Position numbers and translations under genes: made by a program. Below are positions 5,075-6,142 of a stretch of DNA of 6,142 bases, piece after piece. Every line of letters starts with the position of its first letter. Position 1 is the first letter of the stretch. The stretch lies in contig CACYCD010000242.1 in the NCBI GenBank assembly GCA_902772755.1, positions 1 through 6,142 of the forward strand. Direction: 5' to 3'. The notes under the pieces were generated by a model, which was not told the origin of the DNA, made no database searches, and saw nothing but the letters and a program-made list of their open reading frames with translations. The stretch comes from an uncultured Ruminococcus sp. Lineage in GTDB: Bacteria > Bacillota > Clostridia > Oscillospirales > Acutalibacteraceae.

Positions 5075-6043
5075 ATGATCAAATCAAATAAAAGGATATC
5101 GTATGCTTTGGCTGCTGTTATGCTTTCGGCTATGCTCACCGGTACTGCCGTTTTTGCAGAGGGCGAGGACGGAACAGGCGAGTATGTTGAGCCTGCGTCC
5201 GATCCGGTGGTCTATACCACAGCAGCTCCCGAACCCGAGCCGGAACCCGAGCCTGAGCCTGTATACACCACGGCAGCTCCCGAGCCGGAGCCGGAGCCGG
5301 AACCGATCTATACTACCGCAGCTCCCGAGCCTGAGCCTATCTATACCACGGCGGCTCCCGAGTATACCACGGCAGCTCCTGCTTATGACCCCAACACGGA
5401 GTATCAACAGACGTATTCGGAATATCAGCCGTTTACCGAGTATTATGAAGAAACTCCCGTGTATACAGAGTTTGAAAATCAGCAGCAGTTTGTCCAGGAG
5501 GATATCACCGACCCCACCGAGGATCAGGTGCAGCTGTATAATACAGATCACGATGACAGCGACTACAAGGAGCTGAACGACAGCAACTGGAAAAAGATCG
5601 CCAAGGAACTGGCAGCTGCCCAGGAAACTGATGATGTTGATGCACCTGCGGTTTTTTCAAAGATCAAGAAAAAATCTTCGCAGGAACCCGAAACCTTTTG
5701 GGATAGGATCAGCTGGCTTTTGGTGTCGGGCATAGCCTGCTTTGTGCTTGCCGCAATATCACTGACTGTGTTTATTGTGATGACAGTCAAGAACAAAAAA
5801 GCTAAAAAACTGCTTGCAGTGGCTCAGCCCACTGATTCGGATGCAGAGAGCAGTTCACAAGGTCACGCCGGTAAGGACGGAGAGTATTATCTTCCCCGAA
5901 CCGAGAGAAGTGCCGACTACGGAGATGACTATAATCCCGATGACAAGGCTTCCGCAGTGACCCTCTCCGAAAAAACCAAGAAAGCACTTAAAGACAGCAG
6001 TCTGGAAAATACGGCAGAAATAGATATCACTCAGATAAAATAA
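5075..6043 (+). CDS. Single-pass membrane protein with signal peptide, YTTAAP(EP)n repeats and charged cytoplasmic tail
   Basis: This 322-residue protein belongs to no family I recognise. It has a signal peptide at 1-28 (likely cut after VFA). An acidic segment is followed by five repeats (46-102) of YTTAAP with a shrinking Glu-Pro run. Next comes a Tyr/Glu/Gln-rich stretch (103-160), a charged, probably helical segment (165-200, NWKKIAKELAAAQ), a transmembrane helix (about 213-238, WLLVSGIACFVLAAISLTVF and on), a Lys-rich stop-transfer (KNKKAKK), and an acidic, Ser/Thr-rich cytoplasmic tail (about 246-322). The topology is therefore outside N-terminus, inside C-terminus. Glu-Pro runs form stiff extended rods, so the repeats probably act as a stalk or wall-spanning spacer. 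The gene starts 20 bases after the lipoprotein stop with no terminator between, so the two are co-transcribed. It may be a client or partner of that lipoprotein, which is inference from adjacency. Confidence 0.85.
   Translation: MIKSNKRISYALAAVMLSAMLTGTAVFAEGEDGTGEYVEPASDPVVYTTAAPEPEPEPEPEPVYTTAAPEPEPEPEPIYTTAAPEPEPIYTTAAPEYTTAAPAYDPNTEYQQTYSEYQPFTEYYEETPVYTEFENQQQFVQEDITDPTEDQVQLYNTDHDDSDYKELNDSNWKKIAKELAAAQETDDVDAPAVFSKIKKKSSQEPETFWDRISWLLVSGIACFVLAAISLTVFIVMTVKNKKAKKLLAVAQPTDSDAESSSQGHAGKDGEYYLPRTERSADYGDDYNPDDKASAVTLSEKTKKALKDSSLENTAEIDITQIK
5210..5380 (+). repeat. Degenerate tandem repeat encoding YTTAAP(EP)n
   Basis: Five in-frame units start at 5210, 5261, 5306, 5339 and 5363. They encode VYTTAAP(EP)5, VYTTAAP(EP)4, IYTTAAP(EP)2, IYTTAAPE and YTTAAP, of 17, 15, 11, 8 and 6 codons. 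Synonymous codons vary between units (GAA/GAG, CCC/CCG/CCT, ACA/ACC/ACG), so the array is not a very recent expansion even though the protein repeat is kept. Confidence 0.9.
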
Positions 6044-6055
6044 TATTTCAAATGA

Positions 6056-6092
6056 AAAAAGAGGTAATGGCAGATCGTCATTACCTCTTTTT
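6056..6092. terminator. Bidirectional intrinsic terminator
   Basis: AAAAAGAGGTAATG (6056-6069) pairs perfectly with CATTACCTCTTTTT (6079-6092), a 14-bp stem with a 9-base loop, 12 bases after the stop of the EP-repeat gene. The stem ends in a T run on the plus strand, and on the minus strand the complementary A run at 6055-6060 gives a U run of six. It can therefore serve both the plus-strand operon and a convergent minus-strand gene. Confidence 0.85.
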
Positions 6093-6096
6093 GAAG

Positions 6097-6142
6097 TTAT
6101 TTGAAAACAGGCTGAAGCTGGCGGTGTTCAAGTGCAAGCTCC
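6097..6142 (-). CDS. Possible C-terminal end of a convergent gene (partial)
   Basis: On the minus strand one frame runs from the window edge through 14 codons (ELALEHRQLQPVFK) to a TAA at 6097-6099, just before the bidirectional terminator. The position of a stop next to a terminator that also works on this strand supports a gene end. Fourteen residues are too few to identify a product, and a second frame is open as far as the terminator stem, so this is tentative. Confidence 0.3.
   Translation of the reverse strand, partial: ELALEHRQLQPVFK

Noticed and set aside
5084..5551. Long minus-strand and alternative plus-strand frames over the EP-repeat region
   Set aside because: The repeat DNA lacks stop codons in several frames because of its composition. 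Only the 5075 frame has a ribosome binding site, signal peptide and membrane helix.
5891..5905. LPRTE in the EP-repeat protein, resembling an LPXTG sortase signal
   Set aside because: It lacks the final Gly, lies on the cytoplasmic side of the membrane helix, and is not followed by a hydrophobic stretch and a positive tail.
1..6142. CRISPR array, tRNA or rRNA genes, insertion sequence or phage genes
   Set aside because: I found no spaced direct repeats, cloverleaf-type sequence, transposase or terminal repeats. The only tandem array is the protein-coding EP repeat.

Overview
The window looks like chromosomal DNA from a Gram-positive (monoderm) member of the Clostridia, most likely a Ruminococcus-type organism. 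The evidence is strong AAGGAGG-type ribosome binding sites, TTG as well as ATG starts, acyl-CoA carboxylase subunits split as accC-accD-accA, a lipobox lipoprotein, and exported proteins with Thr/Ala/Pro/Glu-rich linkers. The genus is an inference from style, not from a marker gene.

Layout. (1) Positions 1-1778, plus strand: the end of a fatty-acid synthesis operon. It holds the last 30 codons of a probable accC (biotin carboxylase), then accD and accA, which overlap by ATGA. AccD and AccA together form the carboxyltransferase that moves CO2 from biotin to acetyl-CoA to give malonyl-CoA. A perfect 11-bp hairpin follows (1805-1840). (2) Positions 1862-1984, minus strand: a 40-residue protein with 11 cysteines flanking a short hydrophobic core. 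It has a near-perfect ribosome binding site and a TATAAT box, and is easily missed by length cut-offs. (3) Positions 2063-3676, plus strand: an exported, C-terminally membrane-anchored protein with a Tyr/Asp/Gly-rich N-terminus and a predicted right-handed beta-helix body. Its translation start region is duplicated. (4) Positions 3831-6043, plus strand: a two-gene operon with a clear promoter (TAGACT-17-TATAAT). It encodes a lipoprotein that resembles a PrsA/SurA-type foldase with a degenerate parvulin domain, followed by a single-pass membrane protein with a signal peptide, a run of shrinking YTTAAP(EP)n repeats and a charged cytoplasmic tail. A strong hairpin, usable from both strands, closes the operon at 6056-6092. 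(5) Positions 6097-6141, minus strand: possibly the last residues of a convergent gene.

How the genes relate. The acc genes are housekeeping. The genes from 2063 to 6043 all encode envelope proteins and could form a small surface module: a beta-helix displayed from the membrane, an extracytoplasmic folding-helper-like lipoprotein, and a repeat-stalk membrane protein co-transcribed with it. Joint function is an inference from location and from adjacency only. The Cys-rich microprotein lies between the two regions and faces away from the beta-helix gene, sharing a 78-bp upstream region with it.
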